NCBI RefSeq assembly: GCF_005144885.1
Contig: NZ_CP039690.1
Span: 4,291,001-4,355,000 of the forward strand
From: Phreatobacter stygius
GTDB taxonomy: Bacteria; Pseudomonadota; Alphaproteobacteria; Rhizobiales; Phreatobacteraceae
Direction of reading: 5' to 3'
DNA: 64,000 nucleotides
Below, piece by piece: positions 36,524 through 44,625 of the stretch. The notes beneath the pieces are model-generated. The model had not been told where the DNA came from, did no database searches, and saw only the letters and a list, made by a program, of their open reading frames with translations. The position numbers and the translations under genes are program-made. The first letter of the stretch is position 1, and each line of letters opens with the position of its first letter.

Positions 36524-36967
36524 CTATTTCAGCATGACGACGGCTTCGACCTCGAAGAGCATGGGGTCGATGGCGAGCTTGGGGACGGGAACCAGGGTCT
36601 GCGCCGGCAGTGTCTCGCCGAACATTTCCTTGACGTTCCTGGTCAGCACCTCGAGCTTGGACATGTCGTGATCGACCACGAACACCGTGAGCTTGGCGAC
36701 CTGATCCGGCTTCGCACCAAGTGCATCGAGGGCGCTGCGCAAATTCGCGTAGGCCTGCTTCACCTGGACAGCGAAGTCGGGCGACAAGCCTCCCGTGCTG
36801 TCCTGGCCGCCCTGTCCTGAAATGTAAGCCACCTTGGCTTCGCCGGGCACGATCACCGCCGTGCTGTAGCCGTTCGGCGTCGGGTCGTAGAGGTTCTGTG
36901 GATTGACGATGGTCAGCTTGAGATCATTCTCATTGGCTGTCGTCGCAGTGGGAACTCCCACGGTCAT
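36524..36967 (-). CDS. RidA-family protein lacking the catalytic arginine
   Basis: A 147-residue RidA-fold protein. VAYISGQGGQDSTGGLSPDF and AYANLRSALDALGAKPDQV are family stretches. At the position of RidA's catalytic Arg the sequence reads PAQTLVPVPKLA, so Arg is replaced (Gln/Thr), as in Rid4-Rid7 type proteins without imine deaminase activity. ATG 36967 is chosen for GGAGGG nine bases upstream. It is divergent from a TetR gene. Confidence 0.82.
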   Translation of the reverse strand: MTVGVPTATTANENDLKLTIVNPQNLYDPTPNGYSTAVIVPGEAKVAYISGQGGQDSTGGLSPDFAVQVKQAYANLRSALDALGAKPDQVAKLTVFVVDHDMSKLEVLTRNVKEMFGETLPAQTLVPVPKLAIDPMLFEVEAVVMLK

Positions 36968-37090
36968 GATGATTGGCCCTCCGATAGGCAGATGCTTGAG
37001 TGTCCGTGACATGATTTTTTCGTGGCTCGGCGGACTGCGACAACCTCGCGGCCGGCATGGTTGAGCGTTGCCCGACTTCATCTTACGACC

Positions 37091-37136
37091 GACTCGTACA
37101 GCGTACGATTTAGTCGCATCGTACGCTGTACGAGTC
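37091..37136. promoter_or_regulatory. double TetR operator: perfect 19-bp inverted repeat
   Basis: GACTCGTACAGCGTACGAT (37091-37109) and its exact reverse complement (37118-37136) flank eight bases. Each arm itself contains a 15-bp palindrome, TCGTAC-AGC-GTACGA. So there are two operator sites in mirror arrangement between the divergent RidA and TetR genes, fitting two bound TetR dimers that control both. Confidence 0.78.
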
Positions 37137-37203
37137 AACCGGTGAGGGTCGACATTTGTCGTGGTGCCGGCCAAAATCGACGTTCTGACAGCGAGGAACA
37201 CGG

Positions 37204-37902
37204 ATGGCAGCCAAACGTAGCGGCGCCCAGGGCAAGCGATCTCGACGGATGGATGTGGCGATACCGTCAGTCCAGGCGTCGCGCAGTGAACCGCCTCTCT
37301 CGCTGGAACGTATCGTAGCGACCGCGTTGGAACTGCTGGACGCCCAAGGCGTCGATGGATTGACGATGCGTCGGCTGGCCGATCGCCTCGGCTCGGGTGC
37401 GATGAGCCTATATTGGCACGTCGACAACAAGGAGGAGGTCTTTGATCTGGCGCTCGACGCAGTCCTCGAATACCGCCGGCCGCCGCAAACAGTTGAAACG
37501 CACGACTGGCGCGGAGACGTCGTTCATATGCTCGAGGACTGGCGTGCCAGCATGCTGCGCCATCCTTGGTCGGCAGCGCTGTTGCCGCGCCGGGCGCTTG
37601 GCCCGAACATGCTCAGTCGCCTGGAACTGCTGAGCAAGACCTTATCCGGAGCCGGCGTAGCAGACGCAGATCTGAACGTCGCGATATGGTCGGTCTGGAA
37701 CTATGTGATGGGCGCCACGATAACCCGGGGAAGTTTCGATCTCTCGGCCGACGACAGGGCCGCCGGGCAGCTTCGCCTCACACAACTCAGCGAACGCTAT
37801 CCGACGATCGAACGCTCTCGTCTGCTGTTGGACGACGATTGGAACGGCGCTTTCAGGAGGGGCCTCGACTTCCTGCTCGATGGCGTCGCCCCGAGGCAAT
37901 GA
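37204..37902 (+). CDS. TetR-family repressor
   Basis: A 232-residue TetR regulator. HTH: ERIVATALELLDAQGVDGL, then MRRLADRLGSGAMSLYWHV near residues 37-80; the YWHVDNKEE ending marks the TetR_C_1 class. The helical ligand domain follows. It is divergent from the RidA gene, with a mirrored operator between them. It likely represses itself and ridA. Confidence 0.88.
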   Translation: MAAKRSGAQGKRSRRMDVAIPSVQASRSEPPLSLERIVATALELLDAQGVDGLTMRRLADRLGSGAMSLYWHVDNKEEVFDLALDAVLEYRRPPQTVETHDWRGDVVHMLEDWRASMLRHPWSAALLPRRALGPNMLSRLELLSKTLSGAGVADADLNVAIWSVWNYVMGATITRGSFDLSADDRAAGQLRLTQLSERYPTIERSRLLLDDDWNGAFRRGLDFLLDGVAPRQ

Positions 37903-37981
37903 CCATGCCCCCGCCGAGGCGCGCAATGCGGTCGCCGCCGCGACCGCGCCGATCGTCGCCACCAGCATCTGACCGGAACGA

Positions 37982-38019
37982 CACCCGGCGCGATGCGCGA
38001 AAGCGCGTCGCGCCGGGTG
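37982..38019 (+). terminator. strong GAAA-loop hairpin after the TetR gene
   Basis: CACCCGGCGCGA (37982-37993) pairs perfectly with 38008-38019; within it T-G and GCGC/GCGC extend the stem to a GAAA tetraloop (37999-38002). No T run follows, so it would be a weak intrinsic terminator or an mRNA-end stabiliser. It is the only structure noticed in the 37903-38140 gap. Confidence 0.5.
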
Positions 38020-38140
38020 CCTGTCTCACGACCGGTCCCGGGGATCGTGCCGCTGGCGATGCTTCATGAGCTGAGAAAGGTTGACGCCGGGGTCATCGAT
38101 CGTCTCGACTGGGGTTCCGCCGTATCCCGGAGTGACCCCG

Positions 38141-39712
38141 ATGCATCGTCGTACGCTTCTCAATGGTGCCGCCGCCTCGCTTTTTGCCGCGCCTGCTCTC
38201 GGTCAGGACACGCGAGCCACGACGCTGCGCTTCGTGCCGCAGGCCAATCTCACCTCGCTCGACCCGATCTGGACCACCGCGACGGTGACCGGCAATCACG
38301 GCTATTACGTCTATGACACGCTGTATGGCGAGGACGCGAACTACAAACCCCAGCCGCAAATGGCCGAGGGCCACGAGGTGCTCGACAATGGCCGCAAATG
38401 GCGCATCCGGCTGCGCGAAGGGCTGAAGTTCCATGACGGCAGCCCGGTGCGCGCGGTCGACTGCACCACCAGCATCGCCCGTTGGTGCCAGCGCGACACC
38501 TTTGGCCTCTTGCTCGGCAAGGCGACCGAGGGTTTCACCATTGTCGACGACCGGACCTTCGAGATCCGGCTGACCCGCGCCTTTCCGCTGCTGCTCAACG
38601 CGCTCGCCAAAGCCGACGGCGCTTGCTTCATGATGCCCGAACGGCTGGCCAAAACCGATGGCAACAGGCAGATCACCGAGGTCGTCGGCTCCGGCCCCTA
38701 TCGTTTCATGGCGGCCGAGTACAATTCCGGCGTCCGGTCGGTCTATGAGAAATTCGATGGCTATGTGCCGCGCCGCGAGCCGCCGAGCCGCAATTCCGGC
38801 GGCAAGATCACGCATTTCCCGCGCATCGAATGGCAGATCATTCCGGATCCCGCGACCGCCGCCAACGCCTTGATGCGCGGCGAGGTCGACTGGTGGGAGC
38901 GCCCGCTCGCCGACCTGCAGCCGATGCTGGCGCGCAATCGCGACATCGTCCGCGAGGTCATCGACCTCACCGGCCGCACTTCGATCATGCGGCTCAACCA
39001 TCTGCAGCCGCCCTTCGACAACGTGAAGGTGCGCCAGGCCGTGCGCATGGCGGTGCGGCAGGAAGAATATATGCGGGCCAGCCAGGGCGACGACACCACG
39101 ATCTGGCAGACCTGCAGGAGCCTGTGGGGCCGCGGCACGCCGAACTATGCCGGCGAGCAGGAAGACCTGATGCCGCAAAGCATCGAGACAGCCAGGGAGG
39201 CGCTGAAGGCCTCGGGCTATTCCGGCCAGAAGGTGGTGATCATCAACCCGACCGATTTCCCCGATATCGGGCCGCTCGGCCAGGTGACCGCCGACGTGCT
39301 CGGCAAGATCGGCATGAATGTCGACCTGAACGAGAGCGACTGGGGCACCGTGATCCAGCGGCGCAACAGCCGCGAGCCCGTGGAAAAGGGCGGCTGGAGC
39401 ATCTTCCACACCACCGGCAGCACGTTTGGCTGGAGCAATCCGGCGCTCTCCACTCTGGTGCGCGGCCCGGGCCAGGCCGGCTGGTTCGGCTGGTGGACCA
39501 ATCAGCAGGCTGAAGCCCTGGCCGAGGAATGGCTGTTCGCCTCCGACGAGGCCGCGCAGAAGAAGGCGGCCGGCACCTTGGGGCGTCTGGCACTCGACCA
39601 GGTGGCGACCGTGCCGCTCGGCCAGTTCACCATCAAGACGGCCTATCGCAAGAGCCTGAGCGGCATCCTCGCGGGCTCGGCCCCCTATCCCTGGTCGGTC
39701 AAGCGGGCCTGA
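38141..39712 (+). CDS. oligopeptide-type (family 5) solute-binding protein
   Basis: A 523-residue periplasmic binding protein. Signal peptide MHRRTLLNGAAASLFAAPALG, with RR at residues 3-4, then family features RIRLREGLKFHDGSPVRAVD and ERLAKTD..GSGPYRFMAAEY. ATG 38141 is preceded by AGTGACCCCG. No permease or ATPase gene is nearby, so it must use transporter subunits encoded elsewhere, or deliver to a shared one. It leads a group with a hydrolase and an ABM-domain protein. Confidence 0.87.
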   Translation: MHRRTLLNGAAASLFAAPALGQDTRATTLRFVPQANLTSLDPIWTTATVTGNHGYYVYDTLYGEDANYKPQPQMAEGHEVLDNGRKWRIRLREGLKFHDGSPVRAVDCTTSIARWCQRDTFGLLLGKATEGFTIVDDRTFEIRLTRAFPLLLNALAKADGACFMMPERLAKTDGNRQITEVVGSGPYRFMAAEYNSGVRSVYEKFDGYVPRREPPSRNSGGKITHFPRIEWQIIPDPATAANALMRGEVDWWERPLADLQPMLARNRDIVREVIDLTGRTSIMRLNHLQPPFDNVKVRQAVRMAVRQEEYMRASQGDDTTIWQTCRSLWGRGTPNYAGEQEDLMPQSIETAREALKASGYSGQKVVIINPTDFPDIGPLGQVTADVLGKIGMNVDLNESDWGTVIQRRNSREPVEKGGWSIFHTTGSTFGWSNPALSTLVRGPGQAGWFGWWTNQQAEALAEEWLFASDEAAQKKAAGTLGRLALDQVATVPLGQFTIKTAYRKSLSGILAGSAPYPWSVKRA

Positions 39713-39786
39713 GGCCGGAGCCGCCGACGCTTCGGTCCGCGCCGAACCGATCGGGCCGCGATCCCGTCCAGGATCCGGGTCGTGTA

Positions 39787-39826
39787 GAAGGCGGTTTGCT
39801 TGAACATGTTCAAGCCCTCCGCGTTC
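39787..39826. promoter_or_regulatory. 40-bp imperfect palindrome upstream of a hydrolase gene
   Basis: The central 18 bases, GCTTGAACATGTTCAAGC (39798-39815), are a perfect palindrome, and the arms extend to 20 bases each with 16 matches. It ends 25 bases before the start codon of the hydrolase. It could be an operator for an unlinked regulator or a structured leader. Its role is unknown. Confidence 0.5.
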
Positions 39827-39851
39827 GGTCCGGCGACAAGGAGACGGCGCA

Positions 39852-40820
39852 ATGGAAGCGGCTTGCGAGCGAACCATGATCCTGCCGGGCAGGGCGGCAA
39901 CCGGCACGACGGGCTGGCAGCCGGCCCTGCTGATGCGCGAGCAGACATTGGCCGCGGTCGACCGGGCGCGGCCGGTGCTCTATGTCCACGGCGCGACCTT
40001 CCCGTCCGCCTGTTCGATCATGTTCCGGTTCGACCGTGTCTCCTGGGCCGACGTGCTGGCCTGTGTCGGATTTTCGGTCTGGGCCTTCGATTTCGCCGGC
40101 TTCGGCGGTTCCGAGGCCTATCCCGACGACCCGCAGATGGCGCGGCCGCCCGGCCAACCCCTTGGCCGCGCGCCGGAGGCGGCCGGCCAGATCGAGCGGG
40201 TCGTCCGCGCCGTGCTGGCCGAGACCGGGGCCGCCAGGGTTTCGATCATCGCGCATTCCTGGGGCACGATCGCCGCGGGGCGGTTCGCCGCCGCGCACCC
40301 CGATCTCGTCGATCGCCTGGTTCTGTTCGGCCCGATCGTCCGGCGCGAGACGGTCCGCGAAACGCCACCGCTCGATCCGCTGCGCCTGGTCACCATCGCC
40401 CAGCAATATCAGCGCTTTGTCGAGGACGTGCCGGCAGGCCATCCGCCGGTTCTTCTCGACCGCCATTTCAGGCTCTGGGCCGAAGCCTATCTGGCTTCCG
40501 ACCGGCACAGCGCCGGGCGGTCCCCGCCATCGGTGCGCATTCCCAATGGTCCGGCGGCGGATATCATGGCGGCCTGGTCCGGCAGGCTCGGCTATGACCC
40601 GGGCCTGATCACCGCGCCGACCGCCATCCTGCGCGGCGAATGGGACAGCCTGACCACCGATGCGGATGCGGCCTGGCTGATGGCCGCGCTGACCGGAACG
40701 CCGGAAAAGCGCGACATCAAGATCGCCAGGGGCACCCATCTCATGCATCTGGAGGAGAGCCGCGGCGACCTCTACCGGGCTACGATCGCCTTTCTCCAGG
40801 GGACAGAGATAGCGCCATGA
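39852..40820 (+). CDS. alpha/beta hydrolase
   Basis: A 322-residue alpha/beta hydrolase. YVHGATFPSACSIMFRF is the oxyanion region near residue 42. The nucleophile elbow is IAHSWGTIAAGR near 132, the probable acid in LRGEWDSLT and the histidine in ARGTHLMHLEE near 297. AAGGAGA seven bases upstream supports ATG 39852. It sits after a binding-protein gene and before an ABM-like gene. The substrate is unknown. Confidence 0.82.
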   Translation: MEAACERTMILPGRAATGTTGWQPALLMREQTLAAVDRARPVLYVHGATFPSACSIMFRFDRVSWADVLACVGFSVWAFDFAGFGGSEAYPDDPQMARPPGQPLGRAPEAAGQIERVVRAVLAETGAARVSIIAHSWGTIAAGRFAAAHPDLVDRLVLFGPIVRRETVRETPPLDPLRLVTIAQQYQRFVEDVPAGHPPVLLDRHFRLWAEAYLASDRHSAGRSPPSVRIPNGPAADIMAAWSGRLGYDPGLITAPTAILRGEWDSLTTDADAAWLMAALTGTPEKRDIKIARGTHLMHLEESRGDLYRATIAFLQGTEIAP

Positions 40821-41185
40821 TTGCGGTCATTTTCGAGGTTTCGCCGGCCGAGGGCCGCAAGTCCGACTACATGACGCTGGCCGCCCGGCTGCGCGACGAC
40901 CTGCACGGCATGGACGGCTTCGTCTCGGTCGAGCGCTTCCAGAGCCTGACCGATCCGGACAAGCTCCTGTCGTTGTCGTTCTGGCGCGACGAAGCCGCGG
41001 TCGCCGGCTGGCGCAACCACATCAAACATCGCGCCACCCAGGCCGCCGGCCGCGGCGGCATCTTCCGCGACTACCGCCTGCGGGTTGCCGCGGTGCTGCG
41101 CGACTATGCCATGACCGAGCGGCGCGACGAGGCGCCGGCCGACAGCCGCGCGGCCCATGAGGACCGCCCGGCGGCCGGTCTCTGA
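40817..41185 (+). CDS. antibiotic biosynthesis monooxygenase (ABM) domain protein
   Basis: A 122-residue ferredoxin-like fold protein of the ABM class. IAVIFEVSPAEGRKSDYM opens it and GFVSVERFQSLTDPDKLLSLSFW is the family core. Some members oxidise small quinols without cofactor or break down heme; others are dimeric binding proteins. The ATG overlaps the hydrolase stop. The last 20 residues are a polar extension. Confidence 0.8.
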   Translation: MIAVIFEVSPAEGRKSDYMTLAARLRDDLHGMDGFVSVERFQSLTDPDKLLSLSFWRDEAAVAGWRNHIKHRATQAAGRGGIFRDYRLRVAAVLRDYAMTERRDEAPADSRAAHEDRPAAGL

Positions 41186-41200
41186 CGCGCGCTCGCTGTA

Positions 41201-42313
41201 TCAGGCTTGCCGGCTCAGGGCATCGACCGCCGCCAGCAGTGCATCATTCTCGTCAGGCGTGCCGATGGTGATGCGCAGGCGGTGGCGCAGGCGATCCTGA
41301 TCGAACCAGCGGACGAAGATGCCGCGGGCGGCAAGACCGCGATACAGCGCCTCGGCTCCGCCGGCCGTTTCGTGCGCAGCGGTGGCCAGCAGGAAATTGG
41401 TTTCCGACGCGGCGCAGTCGAAGCCGCGTGCGCCCAGTTCGCGCGCCAGGCGTGCGCGTTCGGCACGGATCGTCGCCCAGCCTTCGGCGGCATGTCCATG
41501 GTGGCGGAGCGCGGTCTCGGCGAGCCTCTGCGAGATCGCGTCGACATTGTAGGAATCCTTGGTCTTGGTCAGCATCGGCGCGATCAGCGGCGCCGCGCCG
41601 ATGCCATAGGCGAACCGCAGGCCGGCCAGCGAATACCCCTTGCTCATGGTGCGCAGCAGCAGGACGTTCGGAAGGTCCCGGATCAGTGCGAGGGTGTCGT
41701 GGCCGCGCGCCGGATCGACGAAATCGACATAGGCCTCGTCGATCAGCAGGACCCCGCGGAAGGCGGCGGCGACGGCGGCGAGTTCGGCCGCCGAACTCAG
41801 GCGCCCCGACGGCGCGTGCGGGTTCACCAGGATCGCCAGCCGGGCGCCGGCTGCGTTCCACACCGCGGCGCTGCCGCTCGCCAGCGACCAGTCGTCTGCG
41901 AGTGGCGCGCGGCACAGGCGGCAGTCCTGGATGGCCGCGAGGACGGGATAGAGCGAATAGCTCGGCTCGGCGATGCCGACGGTGCCACCGGGATCCAGGA
42001 AGGTCGTAAAGGCCAGGCGCAGCAGTTCATCGCCGCCATTGGTCGCGATGATGTGCTCCGGCGCCACGCCGTGCAGCGCGGCAGCGGCCTGCCGAAAGCC
42101 GCGCGCCACCGGGTCGGGATAACGGCGCAAGGCATCGGCCGGGATGTCGCGCAAGGCTGCCATCACGGCCGGCGCGGGCGGGAACGGGTTCTCGTTGGTG
42201 TTCAGCTTGGCGACAACCAGCCCGTCCGGCTGGGCGCCGGGCACATAGCCCGCCATCTCGGCGATGCTTTGACGTTCAAACACTGTTCCATTCCTGTTCA
42301 ATCGGGTCTCCAT
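41201..42313 (-). CDS. hisC: histidinol-phosphate aminotransferase-like enzyme
   Basis: A 370-residue class II PLP aminotransferase of HisC type. KLNTNENPFPPAP is the HisC N-terminal signature, GGDELLRLAF follows, and the PLP lysine is in RTMSKGYSLAGLRFAYG near residue 220. The substrate may be histidinol phosphate, or an aromatic amino acid as in many HisC paralogues, because the gene is not in a his operon. The start is open: ATG 42313 or GTG 42283, the latter near AGGAA. Confidence 0.85.
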   Translation of the reverse strand: METRLNRNGTVFERQSIAEMAGYVPGAQPDGLVVAKLNTNENPFPPAPAVMAALRDIPADALRRYPDPVARGFRQAAAALHGVAPEHIIATNGGDELLRLAFTTFLDPGGTVGIAEPSYSLYPVLAAIQDCRLCRAPLADDWSLASGSAAVWNAAGARLAILVNPHAPSGRLSSAAELAAVAAAFRGVLLIDEAYVDFVDPARGHDTLALIRDLPNVLLLRTMSKGYSLAGLRFAYGIGAAPLIAPMLTKTKDSYNVDAISQRLAETALRHHGHAAEGWATIRAERARLARELGARGFDCAASETNFLLATAAHETAGGAEALYRGLAARGIFVRWFDQDRLRHRLRITIGTPDENDALLAAVDALSRQA

Positions 42314-42347
42314 CCGCCGCGCCGGCGGCGTGGCGTCGCCGCCGGGC

Positions 42348-42611
42348 CTACCGATCGCCGCGATGGGCTGCTTTCCACCGGGCGTGGAGGGCCGCTATGT
42401 CGCCGGCGCAAAGGAGTGCCATGGCCGCCTTGATCTGGTCGAGCGGCCAGTCCCACCAGGCCATGTCGAGGGGCATTGTGATGTCGCCGTCGGCAAATCG
42501 CTTGCGGATCGGCCTGGCCGGGTTGCCGCAGCGGCCGACCCTGATGTTCGGATTGGTCACCTGGTCCGACAGCAGTGCGCTCTTGAATGGGCTTTCGAAG
42601 GCATTGCCCAT
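42348..42611 (-). pseudogene. internally deleted CatB-type xenobiotic acetyltransferase
   Basis: Reads 87 residues. Residues 1-25 ([23 protein letters not shown]) are the start of CatB/Vat-type acetyltransferases. From [12 protein letters not shown] onward ([40 protein letters not shown]) it is their C terminus. About 120 residues in between, the left-handed beta helix with the catalytic His, are gone, yet the frame is kept. GGGAG lies seven bases before ATG 42611. It may be a dead chloramphenicol/streptogramin acetyltransferase relic or a translated mini-protein. Confidence 0.8.
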
Positions 42612-42760
42612 GTCCGGTCTCCCTGGTGGCACGGGCCATGTGCCGGCCGATGGACCGGCGACGCATACATCCGCCGTCCGAGGCCTGAAAGGCCTCGCGC
42701 CGCAAGGGTGGGATCTCGCGGCAGCCGGGGCCGCACGGCGGGTGCCCGGCAGCGAGCGCC

Positions 42761-43564
42761 TCAGCGCCCTGTGAAGACCGGCTTGCGCTTCTCCAGCCAG
42801 GCATCGACCGCCTCGCGATGGTCCTCGGTCTCGTGGGCCATCGCCTGGAACGCCGCCGACAGTTCGAGCAGCGTATCGAGCCGGACATGCTGGCCCTCGC
42901 GCATCAGCCGTTTGCTGAAGCGCACCGCGGTGATCGGATTGGCGGCGATCCGGCCGGCCATGGCCCGGGCCTGATCCATCAGCGTGTCATGGGGCACCAC
43001 CTTCGACACCAGCCCGCAGGCCTTGGCCTCCTCGGCCGACAGGGTGTCGCCGGTAAAGGTCATCTCGGCGGCTTTCGACATGCCGACCAGGCGCGGCAGG
43101 AGCCAGGCCCCGCCATCGCCTGGAATGATGCCGAGCTTGACGAAGCTCTCGGCGAACACCGCCTTGTCGGAGGCGATGCGGATGTCGCACATGCAGGCGA
43201 GGTCGAGGCCGACGCCAATGGCATGGCCGTTGACCGCCGCGATGGTCGGCACCTCCAGCTCGTAGAGCGCCAACGGAATGCGCTGGACGCTGCGCCGGTA
43301 GCTGTTGCGGGTGGCGATCGGTGTTTCCTTCGGCGCGAAGCCGGTGCGGTCGCGCATTTTCTTGAGATTGCCGCCGGCACTGAACGAGGCCCCGGCGCCG
43401 GTCAGGATCACCGCCGCGATCGATGTATCGGCGGTGATGTCCCGGCAGGCGTCGACGAATTCGTCGCAGCTCTCGACGTCGGAGATGGCATTGCGTTCCT
43501 CCGGCCGGTTCATCGTGAGGGTGACGATCGCGCCGTCGCGGGTGATGTCGAGGAAGGAGGTCAT
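42761..43564 (-). CDS. enoyl-CoA hydratase/isomerase family protein
   Basis: A 267-residue crotonase-fold enzyme. The oxyanion segments are in [15 protein letters not shown] near residue 60 and [19 protein letters not shown] near 105; [21 protein letters not shown] follows. Crotonase-type acidic residues appear to be present around GIIPGDGG. The ATG overlaps the stop of the upstream acyl-CoA dehydrogenase (ATGA), so the three genes form one operon for beta-oxidation of some acyl-CoA. Confidence 0.88.
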   Translation of the reverse strand: MTSFLDITRDGAIVTLTMNRPEERNAISDVESCDEFVDACRDITADTSIAAVILTGAGASFSAGGNLKKMRDRTGFAPKETPIATRNSYRRSVQRIPLALYELEVPTIAAVNGHAIGVGLDLACMCDIRIASDKAVFAESFVKLGIIPGDGGAWLLPRLVGMSKAAEMTFTGDTLSAEEAKACGLVSKVVPHDTLMDQARAMAGRIAANPITAVRFSKRLMREGQHVRLDTLLELSAAFQAMAHETEDHREAVDAWLEKRKPVFTGR

Positions 43565-44625
43565 GCCGGATCGTCTCGCGTCAGGAGGGGCCAGAGCTTG
43601 TCGCCGCCGGCTTCGAGGACCGTGGCGCCGAGCTCTTCCGCCCACCAGGTCTCGGCGCCGAATTCCAGTCGCCAGAGCCAGAGGCGGCGGGTGAAATAAT
43701 GCAGCATGTGTTCGTCGGTGACGCCGATCGCGCCATGCACCTGATGGGCGATCGCGCAGCCGAGCCGCGCCGCCTCGCTGCAGCGGATCCGGGCGACGGC
43801 GGCTTCGAACCCGGCCTTGCCCAGACCGGCCTCGCTCTTGTCGCGCGCCCGCCAGCCGGCTGCCGAGGCGACTTCCGCCGCAGCGACTTCCGCCGCCAGT
43901 TGCGCCAGGGATTGCTGGATCGCCTGGAACCGGCCGATCGGCCGGCCGAACTGCTGGCGGGTATTGGCATAATCGACGGCGAGTTCCATCACCCGCCGGA
44001 GCGCGCCGGCGATCTGGCTGGCGCGCATCAGCGCGCCGAGCTCCAGGATGCCGACCGCGGCGGCGGCCTCGATCGGCGCGGTCGCGACGGGCTTCGCGCC
44101 CCTCAGCACCACGTCGTCGCGGGCGTCCCGGCCGATCGACCTCAAGGGATGTGCCTCGGCGTGGCGGAGGTCGAGAAGGCACAGCCGGGTGTCGTCGTCG
44201 GGGCCCGCGGCGACCACCAGATGACTTGCCGCGTGGGCCCAGGCAACCGCCGGCAGCCGGCCCTCGATGAGGCCGTCATCGACTTTCAAGGCCCGGCCAT
44301 CGGCGAACACGAGCACGCCCTCGGGAATCGCGATGCCGGCGCGCGCCAGCAGGGCGGCCGCGATCATCGTCTCGCCGAGCGGGATTGGCGCCGCGAAGCG
44401 TCCGGTGCGTTGCAGGATCGCGCCGGCCTCCGACCAGCCGAGCCCGCTGCCGCCGGCCGCTTCGGGAACCAGCGCCGTGCGCAAGCCGAAGTCCTCGACC
44501 GCCGACCAGAGCGCCGCCGGCCAGATGCCGCTCTCGGCGGCATGCAGGCAGTTGCGATCGACATGGTCGAGGAACAGTCGCTCCAGCTGATCGCCGAGCA
44601 GTGCCGCCAGGTCCATCGCGTTCAC
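43561..44625 (-). CDS. acyl-CoA dehydrogenase (short form)
   Basis: A 354-residue acyl-CoA dehydrogenase-like subunit of the shorter type that pairs with a longer partner. GRFAAPIPLGETMIAAALL and QQFGRPIGRFQAIQQSLAQLAAEV are typical, as is QVHGAIGVTDEHMLHYFTRR near residue 305. In heteromeric steroid- or aromatic-acid-degrading dehydrogenases such short subunits lack the catalytic Glu; here no clear Glu is at that place. It overlaps the upstream long subunit by four bases. Confidence 0.85.
   Translation of the reverse strand: MNAMDLAALLGDQLERLFLDHVDRNCLHAAESGIWPAALWSAVEDFGLRTALVPEAAGGSGLGWSEAGAILQRTGRFAAPIPLGETMIAAALLARAGIAIPEGVLVFADGRALKVDDGLIEGRLPAVAWAHAASHLVVAAGPDDDTRLCLLDLRHAEAHPLRSIGRDARDDVVLRGAKPVATAPIEAAAAVGILELGALMRASQIAGALRRVMELAVDYANTRQQFGRPIGRFQAIQQSLAQLAAEVAAAEVASAAGWRARDKSEAGLGKAGFEAAVARIRCSEAARLGCAIAHQVHGAIGVTDEHMLHYFTRRLWLWRLEFGAETWWAEELGATVLEAGGDKLWPLLTRDDPA

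Noticed and set aside
42761-44182. 473-codon extension of the enoyl-CoA hydratase
   Set aside because: The first 200 codons are antisense or out-of-frame sequence of the acyl-CoA dehydrogenase; family similarity begins at ATG 43564.
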